Part shown: positions 44,749 to 53,211 of the stretch, piece after piece
Position numbering within the stretch: position 1 is the stretch's first letter
Layout of the letters: every line of letters begins with the position of its first letter
NCBI RefSeq assembly: GCF_025787225.1
Contig: NZ_CP090958.1
Location: 3,334,550 to 3,398,549 of the forward strand
DNA from: Saxibacter everestensis
GTDB taxonomy: Bacteria; Actinomycetota; Actinomycetes; Actinomycetales; Brevibacteriaceae
Direction: 5' to 3'
DNA: 64,000 nt
Translations under genes and position numbers: made by a program
Notes under the pieces: generated by a model
The model's input: the letters and a program-made list of their open reading frames with translations, nothing else
Told to the model about the DNA's origin: nothing
Databases searched by the model: none

Positions 44749-45513
44749 ATGCAGCTCGGATCGAAGGCGCGCCGGGATGCGATAGTGCGTCTGGCGACCG
44801 AGACCGGCCCCGCCAACGTGGACGACCTGTCCCGAAAGTTCGCGGTCACTGCATCGACGATTCGCCGCGATCTCGCCTTGCTGACCGACGCGGGCCGGCT
44901 TGCCCGGACCTACGGCGGTGCAATCTCGGTGACCGCGCATCCCGAAGCTACCCTCCGGCAACGCCTCGGCGAGGCCTACCTCGCCAAACAAGCCATCGCA
45001 CGCTGGGCTCGGATGCAGGTGCGGTCGGGCGAAACGCTCCTGCTGGATGCCGGTTCTACAGTTGGAGCTCTCGCGCACGAGTTGCGGTCGGCGACAAGTA
45101 TCCGGGTTGCCACTGTCGGTTTGACGACCCTGAATGAGCTGGCAGACGTCGACGAGGTCGAGGTCGAATGCCTGGGCGGCCGGCTGCGGCACATCAGCCA
45201 GGGATTCGTCGGGCCACTCACCGAGGCGGCGCTGGAACGGATGACATTCGACCGGGTCTTCCTGGGCACCGACGGCGTACACCCGGTGCATGGGATCTGC
45301 GAGGCAGAACTGGAACAGACCCGACTCAAAGAACTGATGGCGGGCCGGGCACGGGAAGTCTACGTCCTGGCACATGCGGACAAGCTCGGCGAGTCCCCGT
45401 TTCATGCCTGGGCGAAGCTGCCGGCCGGCTGGCACCTGGTCACGGACCAGTCCGCCCCGGATTCAATGGTCGCCCGGTTCGAGACCGCCGGAGTCGAAGT
45501 CGTGCGCGCCTAA
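44749..45513 (+). CDS. DeoR-family regulator
   Basis: A 254-residue DeoR protein. HTH: RRDAIVRLATETGPANVDDLSRKFAVTASTIRRDL. The sensor half shows LLDAGSTVGALAHEL, the sugar-phosphate-binding pattern of the family. ATG 44749 follows GAGGGGGAGG; ATG 44710 would add 13 residues but lacks a good ribosome site. It closes the rightward operon and likely represses the regulon through the AGTTGCG array, sensing a phosphorylated intermediate. Confidence 0.92.
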   Translation: MQLGSKARRDAIVRLATETGPANVDDLSRKFAVTASTIRRDLALLTDAGRLARTYGGAISVTAHPEATLRQRLGEAYLAKQAIARWARMQVRSGETLLLDAGSTVGALAHELRSATSIRVATVGLTTLNELADVDEVEVECLGGRLRHISQGFVGPLTEAALERMTFDRVFLGTDGVHPVHGICEAELEQTRLKELMAGRAREVYVLAHADKLGESPFHAWAKLPAGWHLVTDQSAPDSMVARFETAGVEVVRA

Positions 45514-45528
45514 GTCGAGGAGCACTAC

Positions 45529-45609
45529 CTATGCCGGCGACACAACGTTCAGGTCGTATAGCTTCGCGGCATCGATGAGACGAGGATCGTAGGCGATCAG
45601 CTGATTGCC
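45529..45609 (-). pseudogene. C-terminal remnant of a PIN-domain toxin
   Basis: Twenty-six codons on the minus strand (NQLIAYDPRLIDAAKLYDL then NVVSPA and a stop) match the closing helix and strand of PIN-domain VapC toxins. A TAA lies immediately before the segment, and no start, catalytic acids or antitoxin remain. It is a decayed toxin-antitoxin locus. Confidence 0.5.
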
Positions 45610-45627
45610 TTACGGCAGTGAAACGGT

Positions 45628-45897
45628 TCAGGAAGCGAAGCGTTGGGCGGATCGAGCCTTGTGCTTCGCGGCCTCGACTTCGCGGTCCTTCGCCGGCGCG
45701 GAAGTGACAAGTTCGCTCAGCAGCCGAGCGGACACTTCGGCGATATCATCCACCGCCCGGTCGAAAGCTTCCGCATTGGCCTGCGACGGTTTCGTCGATC
45801 CGCTGATCTTGCGGACGTACTGCAGCGCGGCTGCCCGCACTTCGTCATCCGTTGCCGGTGGCTCGAAGTTATGCAGGGTACGAATGTTTCTACACAT
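45628..45897 (-). CDS. DUF2277 family protein
   Basis: An 89-residue protein. The start MCRNIRTLHNFEPPATDDEV is diagnostic for DUF2277, an actinobacterial small helical family of unknown role; ATG 45897 is chosen for this reason over the longer frame. Remaining segments are helical (EAFDRAVDDIAEVSARLLSEL) and end in a Lys/Ala-rich tail. It is transcribed alone. Confidence 0.92.
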   Translation of the reverse strand: MCRNIRTLHNFEPPATDDEVRAAALQYVRKISGSTKPSQANAEAFDRAVDDIAEVSARLLSELVTSAPAKDREVEAAKHKARSAQRFAS

Positions 45898-46035
45898 GCA
45901 ATCAAGCGTAGACATCGGGCGGCAGTTTGGGGAGGCCTTCTTTGAAATGCATACCACTCAGTCGGAGTAGGCTCCAGGCAAAGCTACCCCGCTGCCGCGA
46001 CTAGTTTCCTGGGCGGCCGTCGAACTGGAGCGCAC

Positions 46036-46473
46036 ATGAGTCCCGAGCGCCGGGCCGACTGGAGTCTCGAAGCCGACATGAGAGTCGCGCGTGGACACAA
46101 GCTGGACGCGCACATCCCCCAGGTCTTTCTCGACTCCCCCATCAGCCACACCGGCGCCGCCCTGGCCACCATCCTCGGTTTCGTCTGGGGCCTGACACTC
46201 GGCCGCGGCAAAGTGACGCACGAGAAGGGCCTTTGGATATTCACCAGAATGCCCGGTTGGGCCTTCGGCCGGGGCGGCATCTGCATCGGTTCCTGCTATT
46301 TCACCCGCAGCACCGTGAGCCCTGCCGTGCTTGGGCATGAGCGAGTACACCGCGAGCAGTGGCGTCGATACGGACTGTTGTTTCCGCTGCTGTATGCGCT
46401 AGCGGGAAGGGATCCGTTGCGGAACAGGTTCGAGATCGAGGCCGGCCTGAAGGCCGGGGGTTACGCGCGATAG
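46036..46473 (+). CDS. HEXXH-motif small conserved protein
   Basis: A 145-residue protein. After a basic start come a hydrophobic segment (TGAALATILGFVWGLTLG) and then FGRGGICIGSCYFTRSTVSPAVLGHERVHREQWRRYGLLFPLLYALAG. HERVH is an HEXXH zinc-type motif and the downstream Glu-rich RFEIEAGLKAGGY could supply a third ligand. The family is conserved in actinobacteria and sometimes labelled Fe-S oxidoreductase without support. I infer a zincin-like fold; activity is unproven. Confidence 0.75.
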   Translation: MSPERRADWSLEADMRVARGHKLDAHIPQVFLDSPISHTGAALATILGFVWGLTLGRGKVTHEKGLWIFTRMPGWAFGRGGICIGSCYFTRSTVSPAVLGHERVHREQWRRYGLLFPLLYALAGRDPLRNRFEIEAGLKAGGYAR

Positions 46474-46536
46474 CGCGACGCGTCGTCCCGGTGCCCTCTG
46501 CGATAGCGAGGCCGTGGCCACCCCGACTCAGTCAGA

Positions 46537-46590
46537 TGGCGCAACTATGGCGTAACCTTGAGATCGTTAGTGGCGCAACTATGGCGTAAC
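46537..46590. repeat. Two 20-base direct repeats upstream of the GntR gene
   Basis: TGGCGCAACTATGGCGTAAC occurs at 46537-46556 and 46571-46590. Each copy itself holds GGCGYAAC twice, 11 bases apart, giving four phased half-sites just before the regulator start at 46613. This looks like an operator array for autoregulation, and shares CGCAACT with the 42296 array. Confidence 0.6.
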
Positions 46591-46612
46591 TTCGCACGAC
46601 AACGGGAGAATT

Positions 46613-47383
46613 ATGTCTAGCAATGACTCGGGAGCCCGCGGGCCGACCCGGTTGCGCGCCGATCGGGCACGGGTGATCGCGGATCGGTTGCGACAGAAAG
46701 TAGTGGGCGGCGCATTCGCGTCCGGCGTACTACCCGACGAGCAGGTACTCGCCGGGGAATTTGAAGCGTCCCGCAATGCAGTCCGGGAAGCTCTGCGGCT
46801 ACTCTCCGCGGAAGGGCTCGTAGTTCGCAGACCAGGACTTGGCACCCGGGTCGTCGCACGCAAATTCGAGCACAGTCTCGACCGACTGGCAGGTCTCGCC
46901 GAGACCCTGACCGAGCAGGGCACAATCACCAACGAGGTCCGCACCGCCCGTCTCGAACTTCCACCGCCCGAGGTCGCGGCGAGGCTGGGTCTTGTCGAAG
47001 GCGAGCGCGCCCTCTATCTTGAGCGATTGCGAACCCTGGCCGGCCAGCCACTGTCGCTCGACCTGTCCTACATCGTGGCCGACATCGGAATAGCACTCCT
47101 GGACGAGGACCTGCAGTCCCGCGATGTATTCGCACTCATCGAAGAGACCAGCGGTACCTCACTCGGCACGGCGGAGGTGACTGTGCACGCCGTCAACGCA
47201 GATGTGGCCACCGCAAGCACCCTGGAGATCGAGCCGGATGCGGCAGTGTTTCAGATCGACCGGCTCACTCGGCTCGCAGACTCCCGCCCCGTGGACCTGG
47301 AGTTGATCTATCTTCGCGGCGATCGAATCTCACTCAACAGTGTTCTACATCGCGCCGCTGGACCTGCGGCATCGACTCCGTGA
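46613..47383 (+). CDS. GntR-family regulator (HutC/UTRA subfamily)
   Basis: A 256-residue regulator. The winged helix ends in LAGEFEASRNAVREALRLLSAEGLVVRRPGLGT; the UTRA effector domain spans about residues 90-245 (RLELPPPEVAARLGLVEGERALYLERLRT, FALIEETSGTSLGTAEVTVH). Start ATG 46613 follows GGGAGAA. An 18-base tandem repeat overlaps its stop. It probably controls itself and the TSUP gene 78 bases downstream. Confidence 0.9.
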   Translation: MSSNDSGARGPTRLRADRARVIADRLRQKVVGGAFASGVLPDEQVLAGEFEASRNAVREALRLLSAEGLVVRRPGLGTRVVARKFEHSLDRLAGLAETLTEQGTITNEVRTARLELPPPEVAARLGLVEGERALYLERLRTLAGQPLSLDLSYIVADIGIALLDEDLQSRDVFALIEETSGTSLGTAEVTVHAVNADVATASTLEIEPDAAVFQIDRLTRLADSRPVDLELIYLRGDRISLNSVLHRAAGPAASTP

Positions 47384-47424
47384 GCGCGGAGAACTCCGTG
47401 AGCGCGGAGAACTCCGTGAGCGCG
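47375..47424. repeat. 18-base tandem repeat over the GntR stop codon
   Basis: ACTCCGTGAGCGCGGAGA is present at 47375 and 47393 with a partial third copy to 47424. The first copy contains the last codons and TGA of the GntR gene, so the extra copies extend silently beyond the gene. Confidence 0.9.
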
Positions 47425-47461
47425 GGCGAAACCGCGTACGCGGCCTACGGAGGTACAACGC

Positions 47462-48229
47462 GTGACTGACCCTATTGTGGCGCTCGTTCTCCTGGCCAGT
47501 TTCGGACTGATTGCCGGCATCGGAATCACCGCGGTAGGACCCGGTGGCGTGCTCGCTACCGTGGGCCTGTTTCTGTTCACGGACCTGCCGCCAGCAACCG
47601 TGGCCGGAACAGCGATAGTCACCCACATCGCCACCGGCTCGCTTGGCACCTTCGCCTATTTCCGCTCGGGCCACCTGCGTGAGGCGAATACCCGTCGCAT
47701 CGCCCTCATCCTCGCCGGCACAGCTTTGATCGGGACCCCCGTCGGCGTCCTGGTCAACTTCGTGGTGCCGTCGAAGCTGTTCGGCATCCTGCTTGGCCTA
47801 TTCCTGACCTTCATCGCGGTACTCACCTGGCTCCGGCACCGGAACTCCAGTGCAGAGGCTCAGGGTCACCCGAGGCACTCCATGTCGCTGCTGATCGGCG
47901 GCGGCATTGCGGTTGCCGTCGCTAGTGGCATGTTCGGAGTCGGCGGCCCCCTGCTGACAGTGCCGCTGCTCGTCGCTATTGGCACTCCGATGCTCCCAGC
48001 TCTGGCGGCTGCGCAGGCGCAATCCGTGATCATCTCCGGAGTCGGCACCGTCGGCTACCTCAGCCAGGGATCCATCGACTGGCCACTGGCGATCGTTGTC
48101 GGCGTTCCGGAACTGTGCGGCGTATTGATCGGCTGGAAGATCGCGCGTGCGGTTTCGCCAGATCAGCTCAGACGAGTCATGATCGCCACCCTCTTGGCCG
48201 TCGTCCCGTTCCTTGCCTTCCACGGCTGA
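47462..48229 (+). CDS. TSUP-family permease (TauE/SafE)
   Basis: A 255-residue protein with eight hydrophobic segments. The duplicated family motif appears as GITAVGPGGVLATVGL and MFGVGGPLLTVPLLV. The family exports or imports sulfur-containing or other small organic anions. The start is GTG 47462 after GGAGG. Its neighbour GntR suggests regulated transport. Confidence 0.9.
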   Translation: MTDPIVALVLLASFGLIAGIGITAVGPGGVLATVGLFLFTDLPPATVAGTAIVTHIATGSLGTFAYFRSGHLREANTRRIALILAGTALIGTPVGVLVNFVVPSKLFGILLGLFLTFIAVLTWLRHRNSSAEAQGHPRHSMSLLIGGGIAVAVASGMFGVGGPLLTVPLLVAIGTPMLPALAAAQAQSVIISGVGTVGYLSQGSIDWPLAIVVGVPELCGVLIGWKIARAVSPDQLRRVMIATLLAVVPFLAFHG

Positions 48230-48263
48230 GCGACTCCGAACACCACAAGGCGACAGCGGTCCG

Positions 48264-49274
48264 TCATTTGACCATCGACTCGACGCCATGGCGGCGATCT
48301 CCGAGAACTCGTTCCGTGTTGCGCGCCTCCGATTTGGCCGAGTAGTTGTCGAGGCGTGTAGCTACGGCCGCGTCAATGTCCTCGGCGATGAGATCGCTGT
48401 TTATTGCGACGGCCGCCTGCACGCCGCTCGCTGCGGCGCCCATCACCTGGGCTCTGAGGTCGGCGACGTTACCGGCCACCCAGACGCCGGGAACCGTGGT
48501 AAGCCCATTAGGATCCGATTCCACGAAGCAACCCCCCATTGGATGGTCGGCGACCTGCAGGCCAAGGCCGGCCAGCAGATCTGCCCGTGCCATGAAGCGT
48601 GGTGCAACGGCGAGCGCCTGCACCGGGTGGGTGGACCCATCATCCAGCACGACGCCGGTCAGCACGTCATCCGCGACGTTCAGTGAGGCAACCTTTCCAT
48701 CGACGACAGAGATTCCGCGTGCGGCGAGCTGCTCCCACTCGTCATCGTTCGGCTGAGGTGCGGTGTTGAGGAAAAGGGTGATGTTGTCGCTCCACTGCCG
48801 GAACATCTGCGCCTGATGCACGGCCATCGGCCCGCTGCCCAGAATTCCGATTGCCTGGTCACGAACTTCCCAGCCGTGGCAGTAGGGGCAGTGCAGCACG
48901 TCTTTGCCCCAGCGTTCACGCAGCCCTGAAACGGCAGGCAACTCGTCGATGAGTCCCGTGGTGACAAGCAGTCGACGTCCACGAACCACGGTGCCGTCAT
49001 CTACGGCTACCTCGAAATCCGCATCGCTGCGCGTGATGCTGGTCGCTTTGCCATTCATCATCTGCCCGCCATAGGCAGCCACTTCGGCATGGCCGGCCCT
49101 CAGCAGCTCGAGCGGATTCATGCCATCCCGGCTGAGAAATCCGTGCACTCCGGCGGCCGGCGCATTGCGCGGTTCGCCTGCATCGATCACAGCAACGGAC
49201 CGTCGGGAGCGACCGAGCGTCATCGCCGCACTGAGACCGGCCGCCCCGCCGCCAACAATTACTACGTCATACAT
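48264..49274 (-). CDS. Thioredoxin-reductase-like FAD oxidoreductase
   Basis: A 336-residue flavoprotein. The FAD motif is YDVVIVGGGAAGLSAAMTLG, the redox site CPYCHGWE (near 135), the NADPH-type motif IGILGSGPMAVHQAQM, and the C-terminal GVWVAGNVADLRAQVMGAAASG. The start ATG 49274 begins this motif; the longer frame to 49379 runs into the promoter. It is divergent from an XRE-cupin regulator, a common pairing. Confidence 0.92.
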   Translation of the reverse strand: MYDVVIVGGGAAGLSAAMTLGRSRRSVAVIDAGEPRNAPAAGVHGFLSRDGMNPLELLRAGHAEVAAYGGQMMNGKATSITRSDADFEVAVDDGTVVRGRRLLVTTGLIDELPAVSGLRERWGKDVLHCPYCHGWEVRDQAIGILGSGPMAVHQAQMFRQWSDNITLFLNTAPQPNDDEWEQLAARGISVVDGKVASLNVADDVLTGVVLDDGSTHPVQALAVAPRFMARADLLAGLGLQVADHPMGGCFVESDPNGLTTVPGVWVAGNVADLRAQVMGAAASGVQAAVAINSDLIAEDIDAAVATRLDNYSAKSEARNTERVLGDRRHGVESMVK

Positions 49275-49352
49275 ATCGCCAACTACCTCCGTTATCGCGG
49301 CCCCGTACCCCTCGTGGCCTCTACATCGATAGTCCGTCAGCTCGGCATCGAC

Positions 49353-49380
49353 TGGCAAGTTTAGTTGCCGAAGTGGCAAA
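49353..49380. promoter_or_regulatory. TGGCAA operator array of the FAD/XRE-cupin pair
   Basis: TGGCAA occurs at 49353-49358 and 49374-49379, and TTGCC (49365-49369) pairs with GGCAA (49375-49379) across GAAGT. The site lies immediately before the regulator start at 49389, so autoregulation is likely. The spacing and sequence are suggestive rather than proven. Confidence 0.45.
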
Positions 49381-49388
49381 CTAGCGGG

Positions 49389-49976
49389 ATGAGTGAATCA
49401 ACCGAGCAGGTCCTCGACGCCGTCGGCCCGAGGTTAAAGGCGCTGCGCCTGCAACGGCGCGTAACCCTGGCGGACCTCTCGACGACCACGGGAATCTCGG
49501 TCAGCACGTTGTCCCGGCTGGAGTCCGGGCAGCGCAGGCCGAACCTGGAACTACTACTCCCCCTTGCCCGGGCACACGGAGTCCCGCTGGACGAGCTCGT
49601 CGGCGCACCGAACACCGGCGATCCGCGAATCCATCTGCGGCCAATAAGTCGCCACGGGCAGACGATCCTGCCACTGAGCCGAACCGGCGCCGGTGGCCTG
49701 CAGGCCTTCAAACACCTCATTTCCGCCGAGACACCGCAGGGCGAGCCCACCCCGCAGCGTCACGAGGGCTATGAATGGGTATACGTGCTTCGCGGCAAGC
49801 TGCGCCTCATCCTTGGCGAGCACGACATCATCCTGAGCTCGGGTGAGGCGGCCGAATTCGATACCCAGACACCGCACTGGTTCGGACGAGGAGGCACCGA
49901 GGCCGTGGAGTTCTTCAGCCTGTTCGGGCCGCAGGGGGAAAGAGTGCATGTCCGCGCCCGACCGGCGAAAAAGTAG
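49389..49976 (+). CDS. XRE-cupin regulator
   Basis: A 195-residue regulator. The helix-turn-helix is LKALRLQRRVTLADLSTTTGISVSTLSRLESG; the C-terminal cupin includes HEGYEWVYVLRGKLRLILGEHDIILSSGEAAEFDTQTPHWF. The start ATG 49389 is preferred over 49365 because it follows the operator. It probably represses the divergent FAD oxidoreductase in response to a small ligand. Confidence 0.92.
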   Translation: MSESTEQVLDAVGPRLKALRLQRRVTLADLSTTTGISVSTLSRLESGQRRPNLELLLPLARAHGVPLDELVGAPNTGDPRIHLRPISRHGQTILPLSRTGAGGLQAFKHLISAETPQGEPTPQRHEGYEWVYVLRGKLRLILGEHDIILSSGEAAEFDTQTPHWFGRGGTEAVEFFSLFGPQGERVHVRARPAKK

Positions 49977-49981
49977 AGCCT

Positions 49982-50830
49982 CTACCCCTTCTGCGGCCGG
50001 GACAGGATTGCATTCACCAGCGCGTCCAGCGGCTCTTTCGGCGCCAGCGGGTTCGTGAGCAGAACGAACTCCACGTCTCCAAGCTCAGGCAGGTTCGCCT
50101 GAACGGAAAGCTCAGCCAAGTCATCGGGAATCAGCGTCCGTGGGAACACAGCCACCCCGATGCCGGCGCGCACCGCGGCCAGAACACCGTTGACCTCACG
50201 GGTGCTGCAGGTAATTTTCCAGGTCCGACCCGCTGCTTCAAGCGCATCCATCGCCAGGGCTCGACTGAAGCTCCGATTGCGATACGCGATTAACGGCACC
50301 GGGCCATCTGCGGGAACTGTTGCCTGCGGAGTGCCCATCCACACCATGTGGTCGCGTCGAACGACGGTGCCTTCACCGCCGCCCGGCGACTGTTTCACGT
50401 AGATCAGGTCGAACTGCCCAGATTGCAGATTCCGATAGAGCGGTCCGCTCTGGGTCACGGTCAGCTCAAGGTTGATCTGCGGGTGCAGCTGCCGGAACTC
50501 CCGGAGGAACTTCGGCAACTGAGTAAGGGCGAGATCGTCTGCGCAGCCCAGCCGGATTCGGCCGCGCATTGCCGAACCGGAAAAGTAGCTATCCGCCTGG
50601 TCGTGCGCGGCGAGAATCGTCCGGGCAAATCCTGCCATCGCCTCGCCGTTGTCGGTAAGTGTCACGTCCCTGGTGTCCCGATGGACGAGTGCTCGTCCGG
50701 CGGCGACTTCGAGCTTTCGGATGTGCTGGCTGACGGTGGGCTGGCTGAGCCGCAACTGTCCAGCCGCCTTAGTGAAGCTCAGTGTCTGGGCGACTGCAAG
50801 AAACGTCCTGAGCAGTGTCGGATCGAACAT
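49982..50830 (-). CDS. LysR-family regulator
   Basis: A 282-residue LysR protein. HTH: LLRTFLAVAQTLSFTKAAGQLRLSQPTVSQHIRKLE. The effector domain begins MRGRIRLGCADDLALTQLPKFL. It is divergent from the MFS gene at 50976 and likely its regulator; it converges with the XRE-cupin gene with only five bases between them. Confidence 0.93.
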   Translation of the reverse strand: MFDPTLLRTFLAVAQTLSFTKAAGQLRLSQPTVSQHIRKLEVAAGRALVHRDTRDVTLTDNGEAMAGFARTILAAHDQADSYFSGSAMRGRIRLGCADDLALTQLPKFLREFRQLHPQINLELTVTQSGPLYRNLQSGQFDLIYVKQSPGGGEGTVVRRDHMVWMGTPQATVPADGPVPLIAYRNRSFSRALAMDALEAAGRTWKITCSTREVNGVLAAVRAGIGVAVFPRTLIPDDLAELSVQANLPELGDVEFVLLTNPLAPKEPLDALVNAILSRPQKG

Positions 50831-50975
50831 CTTCGTCCTTTCATTACGTTTCTCAATAGTACTTATAGCCTCAATTTAGTTCACTAATAGCCCACTCCTC
50901 CTTAGACTTGGAGGCGGGAAGCCAACACGGCACGAAGTCCCCAATCTCCAATTCACCCCTACCCTGGAAAGAACC

Positions 50976-52349
50976 TTGGCCACCGCACGCCCAGCGTCAG
51001 CCCACCTGTCCGCCATCAAAACCGTTCCAATCCCGATCGTCACCGAACGCCCGCCACTGAGTGCCAGTTTCTCGGCCTTCTCCGTTCACAACTTCAGGGT
51101 CTTCGCCAGCTCGCAACTGGTCGCGAACACAGCGCTCTGGATGCAGAGAATCGCGCAGGACTGGCTGGTCAAGGACCTCACCGGCAGCGCTGCGGCCGTC
51201 GGGTTCACTGTGTTCATCCAGTTCCTGCCGATGCTCGTCCTCGGGCTGTATGGCGGCGTGATCGCGGACCGCTACTCCAAACGCACCCTGCTGATGATCA
51301 CTCAGGGCACCGCCGCGCTCCTGGCCGCCGTCCTCTCTGTCCTGGCGCTCTCCGGCGGCGTGCAGGTCTGGCACGTCTACCTGGTAGCACTCCTGCTCGG
51401 TTTGGTGACCGTCGTCGACAATCCCACCCGCCAGGCATTTGTCACCGAACTCGTCGGCACCAGGCACCTGAAGAACGCCATCAGCATGAACTCGTCTATC
51501 TTCCAGATCGGCGGACTCATCGGCCCCGCTCTCAGCGGCGTGCTGATGGGCACGGTCGGTGCGGGATGGGCGTTTGCCCTCAACGCCATCGCCTGCCTCG
51601 GCGTCGTCGGGGCACTTACCCTCATGCGCACCGGCGAGCTGAACCGGATTGAACCTGCTCCCCGGGCCAGAGGTCAGCTCCGGGAAGGCCTGCGGTACGT
51701 GCTGAGCAAACCGGCGATTTTCTGGTCCGTCATCATGGCCGGGTTCATCGCCGTCTTCGCGATGGGAATGCCGGTTCTGCTCGTGGCCTTTGCCGATGAC
51801 ATTTTCAACACCGGCGCGAAGGGCTATGGGCTGTTCAATTCCCTGGTGGCCCTTGGCGCCCTGGCCGGCGCCCTGATATCGACCCGGATTTTCCGGGTGC
51901 GACTCCGGGCTGTCGTGCTCACCGCGCTCGGCTTCGGCCTGGCCGAGATCATCGCCAGCACCCTGACCGCTCACAACGCGTTCGCGAGCGCACTGATCGC
52001 CATCGGCTTGCTGAACCTGGTCTTCCTCACCAGCGCAAACTCCCTGGTGCAGATGTCGTCGAACGCCTCGATTCGCGGCCGGGTTATGTCCGTGTACATC
52101 TTGGTCCTGCTCGGCGGTCAGGCAATCGGCGGCCTGGTGATCGGCAACCTCAGCGAATGGCTCGGGCCCCAGGGGGCGATGACGATCGCCGGTGCCGTGC
52201 CGCTGCTGGCCGCGCTGACGATCGCCATCATCCTGTCGCGCAGCGGTCAGCTAAGGCTCCGGTTCAGCAGGCATCCGCGTGACCGTTTCATTGCCATCGT
52301 GCCGAGTTCGGCGGCGGGCGCGGCGGACGAACGCACAACAGTCAGCTGA
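50976..52349 (+). CDS. MFS exporter (DHA3-like)
   Basis: A 457-residue, 12-helix MFS protein. RVFASSQLVANTALWMQRIAQDWLV and GLYGGVIADRYSKRTLLMIT are typical of the group that includes enterobactin and macrolide exporters. The start is TTG 50976 after GGAAAG. The C-terminus ends with the soluble tail SSAAGAADERTTVS, and the stop overlaps the convergent NTF2-like gene by eight bases. Confidence 0.9.
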   Translation: MATARPASAHLSAIKTVPIPIVTERPPLSASFSAFSVHNFRVFASSQLVANTALWMQRIAQDWLVKDLTGSAAAVGFTVFIQFLPMLVLGLYGGVIADRYSKRTLLMITQGTAALLAAVLSVLALSGGVQVWHVYLVALLLGLVTVVDNPTRQAFVTELVGTRHLKNAISMNSSIFQIGGLIGPALSGVLMGTVGAGWAFALNAIACLGVVGALTLMRTGELNRIEPAPRARGQLREGLRYVLSKPAIFWSVIMAGFIAVFAMGMPVLLVAFADDIFNTGAKGYGLFNSLVALGALAGALISTRIFRVRLRAVVLTALGFGLAEIIASTLTAHNAFASALIAIGLLNLVFLTSANSLVQMSSNASIRGRVMSVYILVLLGGQAIGGLVIGNLSEWLGPQGAMTIAGAVPLLAALTIAIILSRSGQLRLRFSRHPRDRFIAIVPSSAAGAADERTTVS

Positions 52350-52719
52350 TGACGGCCGCGGTGATCTGGCTCAGCACACAGAGCCAACTGTCGTCGCGCC
52401 GCACGAAAACGTCCGTCGTCCACTCATCAGCGTCGAACTGCTCGCCCAGATAATGCGCCGTGTTCGTCACCCGGGCGGTGAAGATGGCGGTATCGCCGTA
52501 GACCTGAATCCTGGCCTCGCCCTGCTGGGCGAATGCCGAGTGGGTCAGGTCGCCGGAGGAAACCAGGGCCAGGAAGTCCACCCTGGATGAAATCCCCGAG
52601 TCAGAGACCATCACCCATTCCTCCGCCATGAACCCGGCGATCCGCTCGGCATCGTTGGCGATGATCGCCTCTGCCCAGCCGGCAGCGACAGCGAGCAGTT
52701 CTGATTCCGGCGGGTTCAT
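52342..52719 (-). CDS. NTF2/SnoaL-like (DUF4440) protein
   Basis: A 125-residue small-barrel protein. The characteristic start is LLAVAAGWAEAIIANDAERI, and the cavity strand is VYGDTAIFTARVTNTAHYLG. Such proteins are cyclases, isomerases or scaffolds; the role here is unknown. It is nine bases after the aconitase-X small subunit on the same strand and may be the last gene of that operon. Confidence 0.85.
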   Translation of the reverse strand: MNPPESELLAVAAGWAEAIIANDAERIAGFMAEEWVMVSDSGISSRVDFLALVSSGDLTHSAFAQQGEARIQVYGDTAIFTARVTNTAHYLGEQFDADEWTTDVFVRRDDSWLCVLSQITAAVIS

Positions 52720-52728
52720 CGTTCGCTC

Positions 52729-53211
52729 CTACGTTTGCAACTTCTCGACTAGTTTCGCAGGAAGAGCATCGTCAACTAAGCCAAGCTGGCCGCTGATCAC
52801 GCCGAAATCCTGACCGGCAACCACGGTCACCACGGCATCGGAGCTCAACCGTTCGCTGTCCGCCGGGTCGACCACGACAACCGGCACCCGGATGTCATAA
52901 AGTTCGGCGGCGGCGATGGCGCCCAGGGCAATAATCGCGTCCGGCAGGCCAAGTACGATGCCAGCCGGTGCGACGCCGACCCGCACCAGCTCTGCCAAAA
53001 CGCTTGACGATGACGACGAACCGCGGCCGCTCGGCATCACCAGGATCTTGCCGGAAAGCGAAGTGCCGCAGTCCGGATGGTGCCGATCGCTCACCGCCCC
53101 GGCATGATCCACCCCGCCCCAGAACGACAGGGGCTGCCCGAGCCGAACCACCTTCCCGCTCGCCTGACCCGGGCTCAGCGTCCGGCAGCGGATCTCACCA
53201 GGCGTCATCAA
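52729..53211 (-). CDS. Aconitase-X swivel subunit (DUF126)
   Basis: A 160-residue small subunit. The family motif GKILVMPSGRGSSSSSSVLAEL and the start GQASGKVVRLGQPLSFWGGVD identify it. With the large subunit it forms cis-3-hydroxy-L-proline dehydratase or a related type II aconitase X. Start ATG 53211 overlaps the large-subunit gene by 17 bases. The second ATG (53208) is equally plausible. Confidence 0.92.
   Translation of the reverse strand: MMTPGEIRCRTLSPGQASGKVVRLGQPLSFWGGVDHAGAVSDRHHPDCGTSLSGKILVMPSGRGSSSSSSVLAELVRVGVAPAGIVLGLPDAIIALGAIAAAELYDIRVPVVVVDPADSERLSSDAVVTVVAGQDFGVISGQLGLVDDALPAKLVEKLQT

Noticed and set aside
46537-46590. Possible CRISPR-like repeats
   Set aside because: Only two copies with a 14-base separation and no cas genes; an operator array explains them better.
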